Shown: positions 34,850-47,348 of the stretch, one piece after another
Layout of the letters: every line of letters starts with the position of its first letter
How positions within the stretch are numbered: the first letter of the stretch is position 1
DNA from: Viola odorata
Taxonomy: Eukaryota; Streptophyta; Magnoliopsida; Malpighiales; Violaceae
Reading direction: 5' to 3'
Length of the DNA: 64,000 nt
Assembly (NCBI GenBank): GCA_963691705.1
Contig: OY829545.1
Coordinates: forward strand, 30,305,475-30,369,474
The notes under the pieces: generated by a model
Databases searched by the model: none
What the model saw: only the letters and a program-made list of their open reading frames with translations
Told to the model about the DNA's origin: nothing
Program-made: the position numbers and the translations under genes

Positions 34850-37665
34850 ATGTGATCTTGGATGCTACTAACGAAACTCTTGAAGTGACTTGGAATGAGT
34901 AGCTAAGGTCATCTCTAAATGGTTTTTCGAGGGATCTGTTGCTTATAAAACTTTGATATTTGGTACAAGCATACTTCAACCCGATGTCAACATCTTCCGT
35001 GTTTTGATCGAAAGGAAATTCTGAGTCCATCGTGTAGATGTTAGACATGGTAACAGACCGCGTAGCTGAGACCGAGCGAACTGTCACCCTTACACCCAAA
35101 TTGTTTACGAGTGATGTGTCACTTGGAAAAAATTTCATTTTTGGCAAGGGAAATCTTAAATGTGTCGTGAACATCTTTCGTGTTTTGGTCTAGTGGAAAT
35201 TCCGAGCCAATCATGTTGATAACAGCCAAAACAAACGAGCGCGCAGCTGAAGCCGAGCGGAGCAGCTGTCCTTACGTCTAAATTATTTGCGAGATATGTG
35301 TCACCCAAAAAGTTCTGAAATTTCGCACGGGCATGCTTCAATGTGTTATGAACATCTTTCGTGCTTTGGTCGAAGGGAGATTCTGAGTCCATCGCATTGA
35401 TATTGGCCAAAATAAACGAGCGTGCGGAGTTGGGAGCCGAAGCTAGCGGCATGCCACTAGGGGCCAGGCGGTATGCCGCCAGAGATGGCCTTTCGTGGGC
35501 CTTGCTTGGGACTGAGGTGCGCTGCTCCGAAAAATCCAAAATTTGGTGAGGGCAAACTTCAATGTGTTACGAACATCTTTTATGTTTTGGTCAAAGAGAA
35601 ATTTAGAGCCAAATACATTGATATTGGCCGAGACAAAAGATCGTGCGGTTGAGACCGAAAAAACTATCCTCCTTACGTCCAAATTATTTGCGAGTGACGG
35701 GCTGCTCGGAAGAATCCCATTTTTTATGAGAGAAATCTTCAATGTTCCGTGAACATTTTTCATGTTTTAGCCGAGTGGAAATTCTGAGCCCATCGTATCC
35801 ATATTGGCCAAAATAAAAGAACGCGCGGCTGAGACCGAGCAGAGCAGCTGTCCTTACGTCTAAATTATTTGCGAGAGAGGTGTTGCTCGGAAAGTTCTGA
35901 ACTTTGGCATGGACATACTTAAATGTGTTACGAACATCTTTCTTGTTTTGGTCAAAGGGAGATTCTGAGTCCATCACATTGATATTGGCAAAAATAAACG
36001 AGCGCGCGGCTGAGCGGACGATTTTGGAGGCCAAAAATTGATTTTGAAGGAGTTGGGAGCCGAAGCTAGCGACATGCCGCTAGGGACCAGGCGGCATGCC
36101 GCCAGAGATGGCTTTTCGTGGGCCTTGCTTTTGGCTAAGGTGCGCTGCTCCGAAAAATCTGAAATTTGGTAGGGACATATTTCAATGTGTCAGGAACATC
36201 TTTCGTGTTTTGGCCGAACGGAAATTCTGAGCCGAACACATTGATATTGGCCGAGACAAAAGATCGTGCGGTTGAGACCGAAAAAACTGTCCTCCTTATG
36301 TCCGAATTATTTGTGTGCATTGCGCTGCTCATAAAGATCCCATTTTTGGCATGGAAATTTTTCAAGGTGTTATGAACATCTTTCGTGTTTTGTCTTAGTG
36401 TAAATTACTAGCGGATTGTGTTGATATTGGCCAAAAAAAAAGAACGCGCAGCTATGACCGAGTAGGGTAGTTATCCTTACGCCTAAATTATTTCCGGGAG
36501 ATGTGTAGCCCGGAACACTCTGTAATTTGGTGTGGGCATACTTCAATATGTTACGAACATCTTTCGTGTTTTGGTCGAAGGGAGATTATGAGTCCATCGC
36601 GTTCATATTGGCCAAAATAAACGAGTGTGCAGCTGAACGAATGATTTTGGGGGTGAAAGACTGATTTCGGAGCCGAAGATAGCGGTATACCGCCAGGGGC
36701 CAGGCGGCATGCCGCCAGAGGTGGCCTATTGCGGGCCTTGCTTTTGGCTGAGGTGCACTGCTCCAAAAATTCTGAAATTTGGTAGGGACACACTTCAACG
36801 TGTTAAGAACATCTTTCATGTTTTGGCCGAATGGAAATTCTGAGCCTAACGCATTCATATTGTCCGAGACAAAAAATCGCGCGGCTGAGACCGAGAAAAC
36901 TGTCCTCCTTATTCCCGAATTATTTGTGAGCGATGCACTGCTCGAAAAAATCCCATTTTTGTTATGGAAACTCTTTAAGGGGTTGTTAACATCTTTCGTG
37001 TTTTGGCCTAGTGGAAATTCTTAGCCGATTATGTTGATATTGGCCAGAACAAAAGAACGTGCAGCTGTGACCGAGTAGAGCAGCTGTCCTTGAGTTTAGA
37101 ATTTTCGTCAAGAGATTGGCTGTCCAAAACTTTCTGAAATTTTGCGTGGGTGAACTTCAACATGTTGGAAACATCTTTTATTTTTTGGTCGAGTGGAAAT
37201 TCTGAGTAAATCACGTTGACATTGGCCAAAACAAAAGATCGCCAGCTGAGCGGATGATTTTGGGGGTGAAAACCTGATTTCGGAGACGAACCTAGCGGTA
37301 TACCGCCAGGGGCCAGGCGGTATACCGCCAGAGACAGGTCTGGGAGTCCATCGCGACTTTTGTCGGTCTATGCTACTCGGAAAGCTCTGAAATTGTGTAG
37401 GCATATACTTCAATGTGTTATGGACATTTTTTATGTTTTGACCGAGACGAAAATCCAAGCAAATCATCTCCATTTTGGTCAAGGTAAAAGATCGCGCAGC
37501 TAAAACCGAGAAGCATTTGTCTTTGCATTCTGAATTTTTTGTGGGATATTGGCTGCTCAGAACTTTCTGAAATTTTTCATGGTTAAACTTCAACCTGTTT
37601 CCAACATCTTTTATGTTTTGGCCAAGTGGAAATTTGGAGTGAATCGTATTTATATTGGCCAAGGT
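34850..37665. repeat. Higher-order tandem repeat in D leader
   Basis: About 14 monomers, most near 180 bp, marked by GAACATCTTTCGTGTTTTGG and GATATTGGCC(A/G)A. Every third monomer is longer (220-265 bp) and carries a paired-palindrome insert. The palindrome inserts recur at 35446, 36068, 36682 and 37295, giving a higher-order period of about 615 bp. Minus-strand frames contain a repeating pattern like ARSF..ANIN....EFPF.QN.KDV..TLK, but monomer lengths do not stay in frame. I therefore call it non-coding. Confidence 0.88.
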
Positions 37666-38844
37666 AAAAGAGTGTGTAGCTGAGTTTATTCTTGCGTTGG
37701 AGAGAAAAGAAAATTTTTGTGTGTGTTTTTATTTCTAAGGTCAGTTTTTGGTTTTTTTTCATGTGCTTTATATGTAGTTTATTTGGGGGGGGGGGGGGAA
37801 GGTTGATTTGATTGTAGGCGATGGCCGTTCGATGTCTTTTGGATGTGTGAGAGAGAAAAACGTATTTCGTAATTATCCGAATAACTACGACTTTTGTCAT
37901 TGATATTTTTTTTCTTCCAAAAGGGGTTACAACCATTACAAGTTGATTAACTATCTAGATTTATCTAAAGGCTAGTAGACATTGTTACATGGGGTAAAAA
38001 AAAAATCTGAGCAATAGATGCTTGATTCTGAAGGCGTCAATCTTGGAAGTCGGGATCCGTTTGCTCATAAAAAATGTTCTAATTACGCAATCTCTCCTTT
38101 TTGCATCACCACTTCCTCTATCCCAATCTTGGCCGCAATATCTGAAATGAAAACCGGATTTCAACATATCCCCTCGTGCAACTTGATTCCCGAAACTTCT
38201 TCCCCCAAAAAGCATCAAGTGAAAGTAGCGTAGGCACTGTCATTTGTACAAGCAGGATGGATCTTGGGAAAAATAAAATAGAGTTCCAGTATTAGTAATT
38301 TGCACAAAATATGTTACTAGGTTCTTTACATGCATTACTAGATTAGTGCGATAGGAAAAAAACGTAGAAAATGTGGTAAACCAAGCCACGACAAAACAAG
38401 TATGATGCACGTGATGGGGGCTTTTGACGTTGACTAAAGTTCTAACGGCCTGAAGGTTCCCGATGATACCATAGAATGGTCCAAAAAGTGTCGTAAAGCG
38501 ACCACCTATTCCTTCCCATGAACTCGGGTCACTTTCCAATCATTTACATAGGCCAATGATTGAATCATGTACACCGAGTTCGCTTACCAGAATGGGGCCA
38601 ACCGTCCGGTAAGCTTTAAGGGTTCTAGCGGGTTGGGTTTCGAGAACATTACCCAGGACTCGTGTCCCAAGGTGTCCTTACTCCCCGTCCTAAACTTATT
38701 TGGTAAGGCGACCCCTGGGTGTAAGGCCTATGCATGCAATGCGTATGACAGTTGATCAAAGCGATAACAAATAGTCACGAAAATAGTTTATTAAAGCAAG
38801 TAAAAAAAAAAACACCTTAAAAAAACCGACTTCCACCCTACTAG
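37666..38844 (-). other. Leader of D between primer site and repeat array
   Basis: Contains a run of 14 G (37785-37798), a decayed trace of the ORF1 C-terminus (about 38020-38180) and a stretch of about 85 bp (38502-38590) resembling the D LTR at 39185-39270. No gene. Confidence 0.6.
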
Positions 38845-38862
38845 TCCCCAGTGAAGTCGCCA
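38845..38862 (-). other. Primer-binding site of D (tRNA-Arg type)
   Basis: The minus strand reads TGGCGACTTCACTGGGGA three bases inside the 5' LTR. Ogre elements are known to use tRNA-Arg; this string is of that type and identical to the site in C. Confidence 0.85.
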
Positions 38863-38865
38863 AAT

Positions 38866-41800
38866 TGTCGCACCCCTTTTTCGTTGAAAACGAGTTTAAG
38901 GTTCGCGGCGGATGCTAAGCATAAATGGATGCTTCGCATAATACAATGAAGTCGCCACCCTAATTTCTAAGGTTTAGGGAACCTAAGCGTCATGGCATAA
39001 AAATAAAAAAAACTAAGGCACAATTGGTCTAAACCAAAGAACGAAGGTTCGAGGTCGTTTTATAGACTTGGGAAGGTGTTAGGCACCCAAGTCACATCCT
39101 TAAAAAGGTTACCGGATATAAAGTGAGAGGTGTTTGTTATGTTTAATATCTTTGACACGAAAATAAATAATCGAAGCATGTCAACCAATTCTTCCCACGA
39201 ACTCAAGTCACTTTCCAATCATTTACATAGGCCAATGATTGGATCATGTCAACAGAGTCCGCTTACCGACTTGGGACACTTTCCGATTATTTAACATTTT
39301 TGGCACGATTTGGCCCTCAAAGGTGACGTTACATCTTAGCATATTTCGTTGGGACATGTTATTTCCGATCGGGACACGAAGGAAGGGGTTACCGTTTGTT
39401 CGTTATGCTAGAGCGGACGTTCCCCCTTTTCATCGAGCCATGCATGATTAATTAATTAATTACTACGTGATCCTAACATGGACAATACTAACATCGTACG
39501 TTTTCGTGAATGCAAGTAATTGTGTGGGATTTGAAGCCACCATGCTCACATATCAATATATATAGCAATTAATTTCATGGTATAAAGCGAGTGATCTAAA
39601 CATGTAAGCATGTGAGTTTATTTTATCATGCATACGATTATAAGCTTTTTTAGCATTTTTAGATAACATACATGAAAATAATATTTGCAAAAGACATTAA
39701 ATAAATAAAAGAGACTTAGAAGAAAGACGTACTTGCGTTGCGTGATCTTGATCTTCCTTGCAAAATGAGAGTGTTAGCAACGTTTTCGAAAATAAATAAA
39801 TAAGAAAAGCGCATGCAAACATTTACTTAATTTGACAAATAAATATTTGAATAAACGTGATGAACAAATAAGCAATTTATTTCATGCCAAACAAATAAAT
39901 AATTAATTAGACATAGGAAACAAGTAAATAATTAATTAACATGGCAAACAAGTAATCAATTAGTTCATTTGTTTCATATGAGCAATTTTAAATATGGCAT
40001 AATTAATATTCGATTTGTTTATAACATGTAAGCATATTAATTATTTCACAACGATTTAAACATGACATAAACAAATTAATTAAAGCATGCAAGCATTTAA
40101 TTAAATAAAATATGGCATAAACAAATTAATTACAACATGCATTTAATTAAATAAACATGGCATATACGAAATAAAATATACGTGGCATATGAAATAAATT
40201 ATATATGGCATATAGGAAAATTATACATGGCATATACAACTTAACAAATTATTTATAACATGTAAGCAATTAATTAAAATACAACATGGCATAAATAAAT
40301 TATTTAATCATACAAGCATACGAATAGTTTTTATGATAATTAAAATACGAAAATGGCATACGAACATATAAACAATTCATACGATTTTTAAAACATGAAA
40401 ATAGCAATACGAACATTTAAACGATTCATATGATATTTAAAAAACCATGAAAATAGCATATGAGCCTTTTAATATCGTTTAAACACGAAAATAAAAACAT
40501 ACGAATATTTCATGCAATTTAACATGTTATATAAGCATACGAATATTTTCATATTTTTGACGAAAAATAAGTGGGTTCCACGTCAAAAATTTGAGCATTA
40601 AAAAATGGGCTTGGCACAAGCCAAGCCCAAATTTTAATTTTTTAAAACATAGATGGGCCAAAGCCCATCACCTTTCTAATTTTCCTTCCCGCACTCACCC
40701 TTTCTTCTTCTTCTTCTTCTCTACAACGCCGGCCACCATGGCCGGCAATCAAGGTGGAACAACCTTTATATAACTCACCCAAAACCGACCCAACTAAACC
40801 CCAAGCAGAGCAGCATATCAAATCCCAAAAAAATAGCAAGCAATTTGGACAAGAACAGTGGTGTTTTTGTACATGAAATAACTAGCTAATTAATGTGCAT
40901 ATATGGTGATTAATTAGCTAAAGCATTATGCAATTAAATTGAAGCAAGGAGAGCATAAATAACATGAAAACTAAGCATATGAAGGAAGTTCTAGCCATTT
41001 ATTCATGCTTAAAAGACAAAAACGAAAATTAAAGAGAGTTTAGAGAGAGATCTTAAACATGCATATATGGTTATTAATTAGCCTAGAGGTTATACAATTA
41101 AATTGAAGTAAGGGAAGTGTAATTAGCAAGTAAACTAAGCATGTGAGGCAAGTTATAGCAATTTATTTCCACACTACATGCAAAAATGAAAATTAAAGAG
41201 AGTTTAGAGAGAGAGAGCTTACCACTCCGGGAGAGCAATTTTAGCCAAGAAGGTAGTGCAAGAAATGGAGGTTAAGAGGAGGATTTGGTGCCCTTTTCTT
41301 GGTGATAGAAGCTTGCTATTTATAGAGAAAAAATCAAGGTGGAGTCGGTTGGTTGTGTGGGTGAAAATCGACAGGGGATATTTTGGGAGGGTGATGATGA
41401 GCCATGTAGGGAAGCTTGTGGCCAAGTGATGAGCAAGTTTGATTGTGTGGCTAGGTGGTGAGCAAGGCAAGCTGGAGCTGTGCTGGAGGGTAAGAACGAA
41501 GAGGTGGAGGATTTACATGCATTTATGTAGAGTTTATCCCATTTTTGGACACGAACGAGATATTTTGTGTACGAGCGAAATCGTATGAAAGTGAAAATAA
41601 ATCCGAGCTGAGGGTACAACTACGTGTAGAAAAATAAGGCAAGAAGACTAATATACAGTGAAGAAATGCGAAAGTTGATTTAACGTATTTATTTTCTCTT
41701 TCGTAAGTGTCAAAACGTTCGCGCGCAAAATAAATGTCCTTACGACAAAAATTGAATGAAACTGAACGCGGTGGCGTGAACGAGAAAAATAGTACGTAAT

Positions 41801-42047
41801 TATCAAACAAAGAAATAGCGCGTTCGACCCTTGGTCCCGGGAAACTTACTCGGGACCGATAGAAGTTCGCGAAAAGACAGTTAAAAGTACGAAAAAAATA
41901 AAAAGGCACAAAATGACACAAAATATTAAACAAACTAGCCTAGGACCAAGAATCGACAGAAATTTGATCTAGACGAGCTATTAAACGTGATAAGCGTAAA
42001 ATTATGTAAATGTGACAAAAAGAGTGGTCAAAAATCGGGTAGCAACA
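38866..42047 (-). repeat. Element D 5' LTR
   Basis: Colinear with 25570-28755 over its full 3.18 kb with scattered substitutions. TATA box at 41317-41325. PBS-like motif in U5 at 38947-38957. In the first 290 bases I count about nine mismatches with its partner; the interior looks closer. Confidence 0.93.
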
Positions 42048-44654
42048 ATGACTGTTTACGAAGTTTCAAGATAAGGTGTGGGGACGCGACCGTATGAATC
42101 CATTGGATTTTGATGAAAATCCAAGATGGCGAGGGCTTTACAACGATGTTGTCATCGAAGACCCAATTGAGGAGTGGTGACGTTCTCCATTCGATGTTTG
42201 ATTGAATTTTGATGAAAATCCAAGGCGAGGGCTTTACAACGATGTTGTCATCGAAGACCCATGATTGAGGTTTCACTGGAGCATATCTGTGTCCTGCAAA
42301 TTGAAAGGAAGCAAACACAAAACGGCAATAGATAGAAAAAAGGAGAGAGCAATTGACCTATGTGAGAAATATCAAATATTCCTACATTTAACCCATGGCT
42401 TTCCCCCAAGTTTTCTTTTTTGGAATGAAAATGATTTCTTTGTTTAAGAAAATAAATTCAAGCCCTTTTTTTTTCTCTTTTGTGGAAAAAATATTCGTTC
42501 AGTTTTCGTTATATAAACATGATTGATTTAAGTCTAGATAACGTCTACGTCTTGTTCAAGAAATAACGACCTCAAGGACAAGACTTTCCCATAATTTGCA
42601 GCTGTAAGCAATCCTCACCTGATATTAGTGTTTTCACTCACGCTCTGAAACAAGGCTAAGTATTTTACGCCCATAACGATGCAACTAACATGATACATAA
42701 TTTCAATTCGCAATGTCAATCCGAGTGAATAGACTTCAAATGAAGATGCACATGCATGGGCATTCTAATAATCGATGGGACTTTTACGGAAAATAATGAA
42801 AGGACATAAAATGTCCGGAAGGAAACTGGTTTTGGAAAAGATGTGCTTGATTTTTGATGAGTTGGAAGGTTTTCTGATGAGTGATGCTTTGTTGATTGGC
42901 CCTGATGAGGGCAAGGTGCGCGAGTTCTTTCGCCTTTTGCTGGGGATGCTTTCTTGACAGAGTGCATAAGCTCTTGGATCCTTGCTGTGGCTGCTTTCCG
43001 GTCGGCCAAAGGCCCTTTTCTCGAGTCTTTACTGGGAGTGTCGTCGCCGTTCTTTTTGCGACTTACTACTTGAGTTTGCCTTGGGCCCTTTTCTTCTCGT
43101 GTCCTTACTAGGGATGCTTGCTTTGAGATTTCTCGAGTTGGCCTTGGGCCCTTTTTCTCGAGTCTTTACTGGGGAATATTTTCTTCGAGTTTTCTCGAGT
43201 TTAGTTGTCCCCGGGCTGTGTTTGCTTCGGCTCTTCAATTGTTTGTATTCTTCGAATGTCTCTAAGCATTTCTCTCTTTTATTTTCTTTTCCCTTTTTCC
43301 CTCTCTCTTTTCTTTTCTTTTTTCCCTTCTCTTTTTTTTCTATTTTTTTTTCCTCTATTCCCCCCCATTTTGATTTGATTTGAAATGCAATAGAGCAGAG
43401 CAAGCACAACCTTTGTCTTCATCTCTTCTCATTTTGGCTTAAAGCCTCGGCCTTCATCTTCGGGTATTTGGTCTTTCTTCGGTGATGGCTCTCAGCGATC
43501 TTTCGGTGACCTTTTCCGTCTACTTCGTCGTGAACTTGAACTTGGCGTGCTTTTATTTCCGGCTGGCAATCTTAACTGAGACTGCTCCTTGGCTCCCGGG
43601 GTATGAGTGATAGTGCAGGTTTTGGTAGGAGTGATGGCATATGTGGTGGAAAGAGGGAAGAAACGAAAAAATGGAGAAGATCGTAAAAGTCCCACGTCAT
43701 TTTATTGCTATCCCATGTCTAATTGCACATGTACCCTGGATATTATGCGAATTCCACTAGTACCTAGTCAGGCACTTACACTCATGAAAGGATAAGGCGC
43801 GATGGTTCGATAATGCTTACCGGGATTTGTCTGTGAGTGCTTACGTCGGAGCAAATCGTGGATATAAGAGCTAACAGACAAGATCATGTATGTTTCATAT
43901 AATTTCTAATGAACGCACAAGTCATCCGTGTCGTGATAAAGTGATGAATATGCTAGAAAAAAAGTTCAAAACGTGGGATTTTTGTTTTCCCCTTTTCTTC
44001 CTTTTCTTTTTTTTTAGCCCAAGTTGCACATGTATAAAGAGAAACATTTTGCGAAAACTAAGGATTTTAGCCAACATGACGCACGCACTCTTGCAATAAT
44101 GTAAATAGTGGAAAAAATTACGAATACATAAATTACAAGAACGTAAATTGCGGAAACGGAAATTGCAAAAATGTAAAAGGACAGCTTCCCTGAAAAATGA
44201 GCTCTGACATTTTTCGACACCTTCTTTTGGTCGTCACTTCATTCGCTTGCCCCCAAGTTGACAAGTCTCGTTGCACCTGAAATGCAAAACTACAGAAATG
44301 TAAATTTCGAGACCCCAATTTACAGAAACGTAAATGGCGAAAGGGGAAATTGTAAACATAAAGGACAACTTCCTTGAAAAATGAGCTTTGACATTTTTTG
44401 AAACCTTCTTTTGGTCATCACTTCATTCGCTTGCCCTCAAGTTTACAAGTCTCTTTGCACCTGAAATGCAAAACTACGGAAATTTTAAATTGCGAGACCC
44501 CAATTTACAAAAACGTAAATTGCGAAAGGGGAAATTGTAAACATAAAGGACAACTTCCTTGAAAAATGAGCTTTGACATTTTTCAACGCCTTCCTTTGGT
44601 CGTCACTTCATTCGCTTACCCCCAAGTTTACAAATCTCATTGCATCTGTGTTGG
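42048..44654 (-). other. 3' region of C, upper part
   Basis: Non-coding. Begins with the right target copy ATGAC. It contains two copies of a block of about 100 bp with GGGCTTTACAACGATGTTGTC (42110-42260), a CT-rich tract (43260-43370) that is the reverse of the purine tract in B, a block matching 56500-56700 of B reversed (43600-43800), and three copies of a block with GAGCTTTGACATTTTT (44190-44640). It is directly joined to gag codons near 44655 by deletion of capsid and pol. Confidence 0.75.
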
Positions 44655-44927
44655 CTACAGGGTTCGGGGTGGTGGGTACAAAGACGAGATCAATCCATTT
44701 CCATTGGCCCCAGGAACCGAAAACGATTGGGGTCCCGAAGATCCAGCGATGGCAGATGAGGAGGGTCCCATCATTTGACTAGAATCAACACCGGGTGGGA
44801 ACTCAGTGGTTGCTTCATCTCGCTTTTTTTCACCCCGAGTGGCCTTTTCTGTAGTAACCCTTACTTGCTCTTCTAACTCTTTTATTCTAGCAGCCAATGC
44901 CTCTTCTGTCTTGGTTTGTTCGGCCAT
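44655..44927 (-). pseudogene. N-terminal fragment of gag in C
   Basis: ATG 44927 opens MAEQTKTEEALAARIKELEEQ, the same coiled-coil start as in B and D. The frame follows B through EFPPG.D and the Ser/Pro-rich linker, then runs into unrelated sequence and stops. The capsid, fingers and everything downstream are deleted. A splice-acceptor-like run (TTCTTTTTTCAG ending 44999) precedes it. Confidence 0.85.
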
Positions 44928-45714
44928 TTTTTGCGTTTAAAGTCTAGTTATGGGGGGCCTCGGCGGAGTAATTCACTTGCGAGGAGCTATCGTGAACCTG
45001 AAAAAAGAAAATACGAAAAAAAGAGTAAGTACAAGTGAGGATATGCAGGTGATGGACGATCTCGAGGCCTCCACGTTGCTCATTCGCTTTTCCGGCTACA
45101 CTTTCACTTGATATTTTTAGGGCGGTAGGAGAGGCGAGATATCCCAGCTATTGACAAGATGCGAAGGAAGCCTCTATTCATTCAAACGATGTGAAGCAAA
45201 TCGGAGATGCTATATACGAAACCCAAATCAGCAGGGGCAACCAATGCCGCCATGCTAGAAAGATCTCTTTTACACTATGCTTTCAAACGATGCAGGGCCT
45301 GATGCCTGGTGAACCCAACCGAGGGGAGGGACGATGATCTATACTATGAACTTAGAGTTTGTGATAAGCTAAGAGGACATGACCATGAGTGAGCAATGTC
45401 CGGATGTTTCGAATGATGAATTTTTTTTATTTTTTATTTTGGATTTTTGATGAAACGATTGTGTTTATCCCGGAGGGATTTTCTCTCGCTCTCTTCATGA
45501 TGGACTTTTGATTTGTATTGGATAGAAAATTGATATGGAAAGTTGAAGCGCTTTTTAATAAATATCCGAAGACTATGACTTTATTAAAAGTGTTTACAAA
45601 ATGTGGTAAACTTGCCGACTTCCTAAATTCATCAAAAATGGCTAAGATAGATGAAATCAGTGATCCTAATTACATGAAAAAAGAAAAGGGACTGCCGATA
45701 TTCGAGTCTTCACA

Positions 45715-45860
45715 TGAAGGTGTCAACCCTGGAAGTCGGAATTTTCTTGCTCCTGCCAAAGGTATTCCATTGAGGCCATCTCCCCTTTCTGTATTTCTAT
45801 CTCGGCCTCTAAAGCTGTAATCCGGCTTTGCAGTGTCTGATCGTTGAAACTTCGTTCTCC
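45715..45860 (-). pseudogene. ORF1 C-terminal remnant in C
   Basis: The minus strand encodes the last 42 or so residues of ORF1 with no stop until the natural TGA (ITALEAEIEIQKGEMASMEY, then a tail ending DFQG). Here C keeps a sense codon where B has a TAA. The upstream part of ORF1 is absent. A coiled-coil tail alone is unlikely to have function. Confidence 0.7.
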
Positions 45861-46230
45861 GAAAATATCAAGTGAAAGTAGTGTAGGTGCTGACATATCG
45901 AATGAGAAAAACGGGTCCTGTGGGACAGAAATAAAATTTTAAATGCCAAGTAACCTGCACGTGTAAGAAAATTTACAGTTCGTATAACAGAAAATTTATG
46001 AAAAAATGGGAATCATGGCAACAAGATGAATAGAGCCACGACAAAGCAGGTATAATCATGATGCATGTGCTGGGGTTCTAATTCTGACATTTCTAACTGG
46101 CTTGAATGGTTCCCGGATGATACCATGAAAAGGTCCCTAAAGTGTCGTTCAGTTTCCCGATTCCTTGCGAAATCGTGTAACCTTTCGACTTGCTTTAGGG
46201 GTTCATCCGAGTTGGGATTGGTGAACACTA

Positions 46231-46250
46231 CCTAGGACATGTGTCCTAGG
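46231..46250. other. Palindrome in the leader of C
   Basis: Nine-base arms CCTAGGACA and TGTCCTAGG around TG, about 200 bp downstream of the primer site in element sense. D has only a weak relic near 38647-38665. Confidence 0.6.
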
Positions 46251-46426
46251 GCGTCACTACTACCCTTCTATTTTGGTAATTGTCCCCTGGGTGTAGGGCG
46301 CTATGAAATGCATATGACAATTGATAAAGCAAATAAATGAACAGACCAGCAATTGATCAAAGCAAATAAAATAAATAAACAAGCAAAACACCTCTCTAAA
46401 AGATAAAACCGGCTCCGACCCTAAAG

Positions 46427-46444
46427 TCCCCAGTGAAGTCGCCA
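46427..46444 (-). other. Primer-binding site of C (tRNA-Arg type)
   Basis: TGGCGACTTCACTGGGGA on the minus strand, three bases inside the 5' LTR. Identical to the site of D. Confidence 0.87.
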
Positions 46445-47348
46445 AACTGTCGCGCCCCCGAAAATTAAAATAATTCGCGAGTGTGCAACGAAATTTGGGA
46501 CCTTACAATGCTCAGCGTAAACAGATGCCTCGCAACATGCAATGAAGTCGCCACCCTAATTTGGTTGCTAGGTTTAGGGAACCTTAATCGTCATGGCATA
46601 GGAAATATAATAAGTAAAAAACTAAAGGCACAAAAGAGGGGTCTGAACCCCAGACAAAGGTTTGGGGTCGTATTATGGTCTCGGGAAGGTGTTAGGCACC
46701 CGAGTCACATCCGAAAACGGTTACCGGTTGATGAGAGAGGTGTTTTAAAAAGGTGTTTGATAAAATGCGTTTTTATTTTGAAAGGGGGACCCTCAGAGGA
46801 ATCGTCACTTTAGTCTTTTTATGATCGTGACGTTCAGAAATAATTAATCGTTGAACGGGGTTACCGTTTATCAAGACCGATTGATTATTTTTGAACGTAA
46901 CGTGATGGGACTGAATTTTCTGTAAGACTGAATGAGCGCCCTCTTATTTCATCATCGGGCCATGCATGATTAAATTAATTACTACGTGATCCTATCATGG
47001 ATTGCTAACAGAGTACAAATTTAAATGATAGATTTTGAAGTGAAAAACTGATTTGGGATCGAAAGTCCCCATGTACATGCAGTCAATATAAGTGAGAATT
47101 TAAAATCATATGAACATGGCATTTTAAGCAAATCTTTAAACACATTGTTCATGTGGGTTGATTTTAATTCTAGCAGTTCTATATATCATGCGTAGGATTG
47201 ATATTTACGAAAAGCGTCGAATAAATAAAAAGGAATCGAAAGGCGTACTTTCGAGCGAAGCTTGAAATTAAAACCTACAAAGTGAGAGTGTTAGCGATAG
47301 CTCGAGAAATAAATAAGCAATTTTATGAGTGCGAAAATTTAAATAATA

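Larger units (their letters stand above)
25570..42047 (-). mobile_element. Element D: non-autonomous Ogre-related retrotransposon
   Basis: A complete minus-strand element of about 16.5 kb with 3.18-kb LTRs at both ends, primer site (38845-38862), a leader holding a higher-order tandem repeat (34850-37665), a gag lacking its capsid core (33326-34576), a 3' region with minisatellites (28860-33300) and a polypurine tract. Its LTR ends (TGTTGCTACCC...GGGGTGCGACA) are related to but distinct from those of B and C, so it is a separate subfamily. It has no protease, RT or integrase. It lies wholly inside the 3' region of C and so is the youngest of the three insertions. Confidence 0.92.

Noticed and set aside
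34839..37662. Minus-strand ORFs with a repeating ARSF..ANIN motif as a repeat protein
   Set aside because: Monomer lengths vary by amounts not divisible by 3 and frames change from unit to unit, so no continuous repeat protein is encoded. I describe it as DNA repeat structure.
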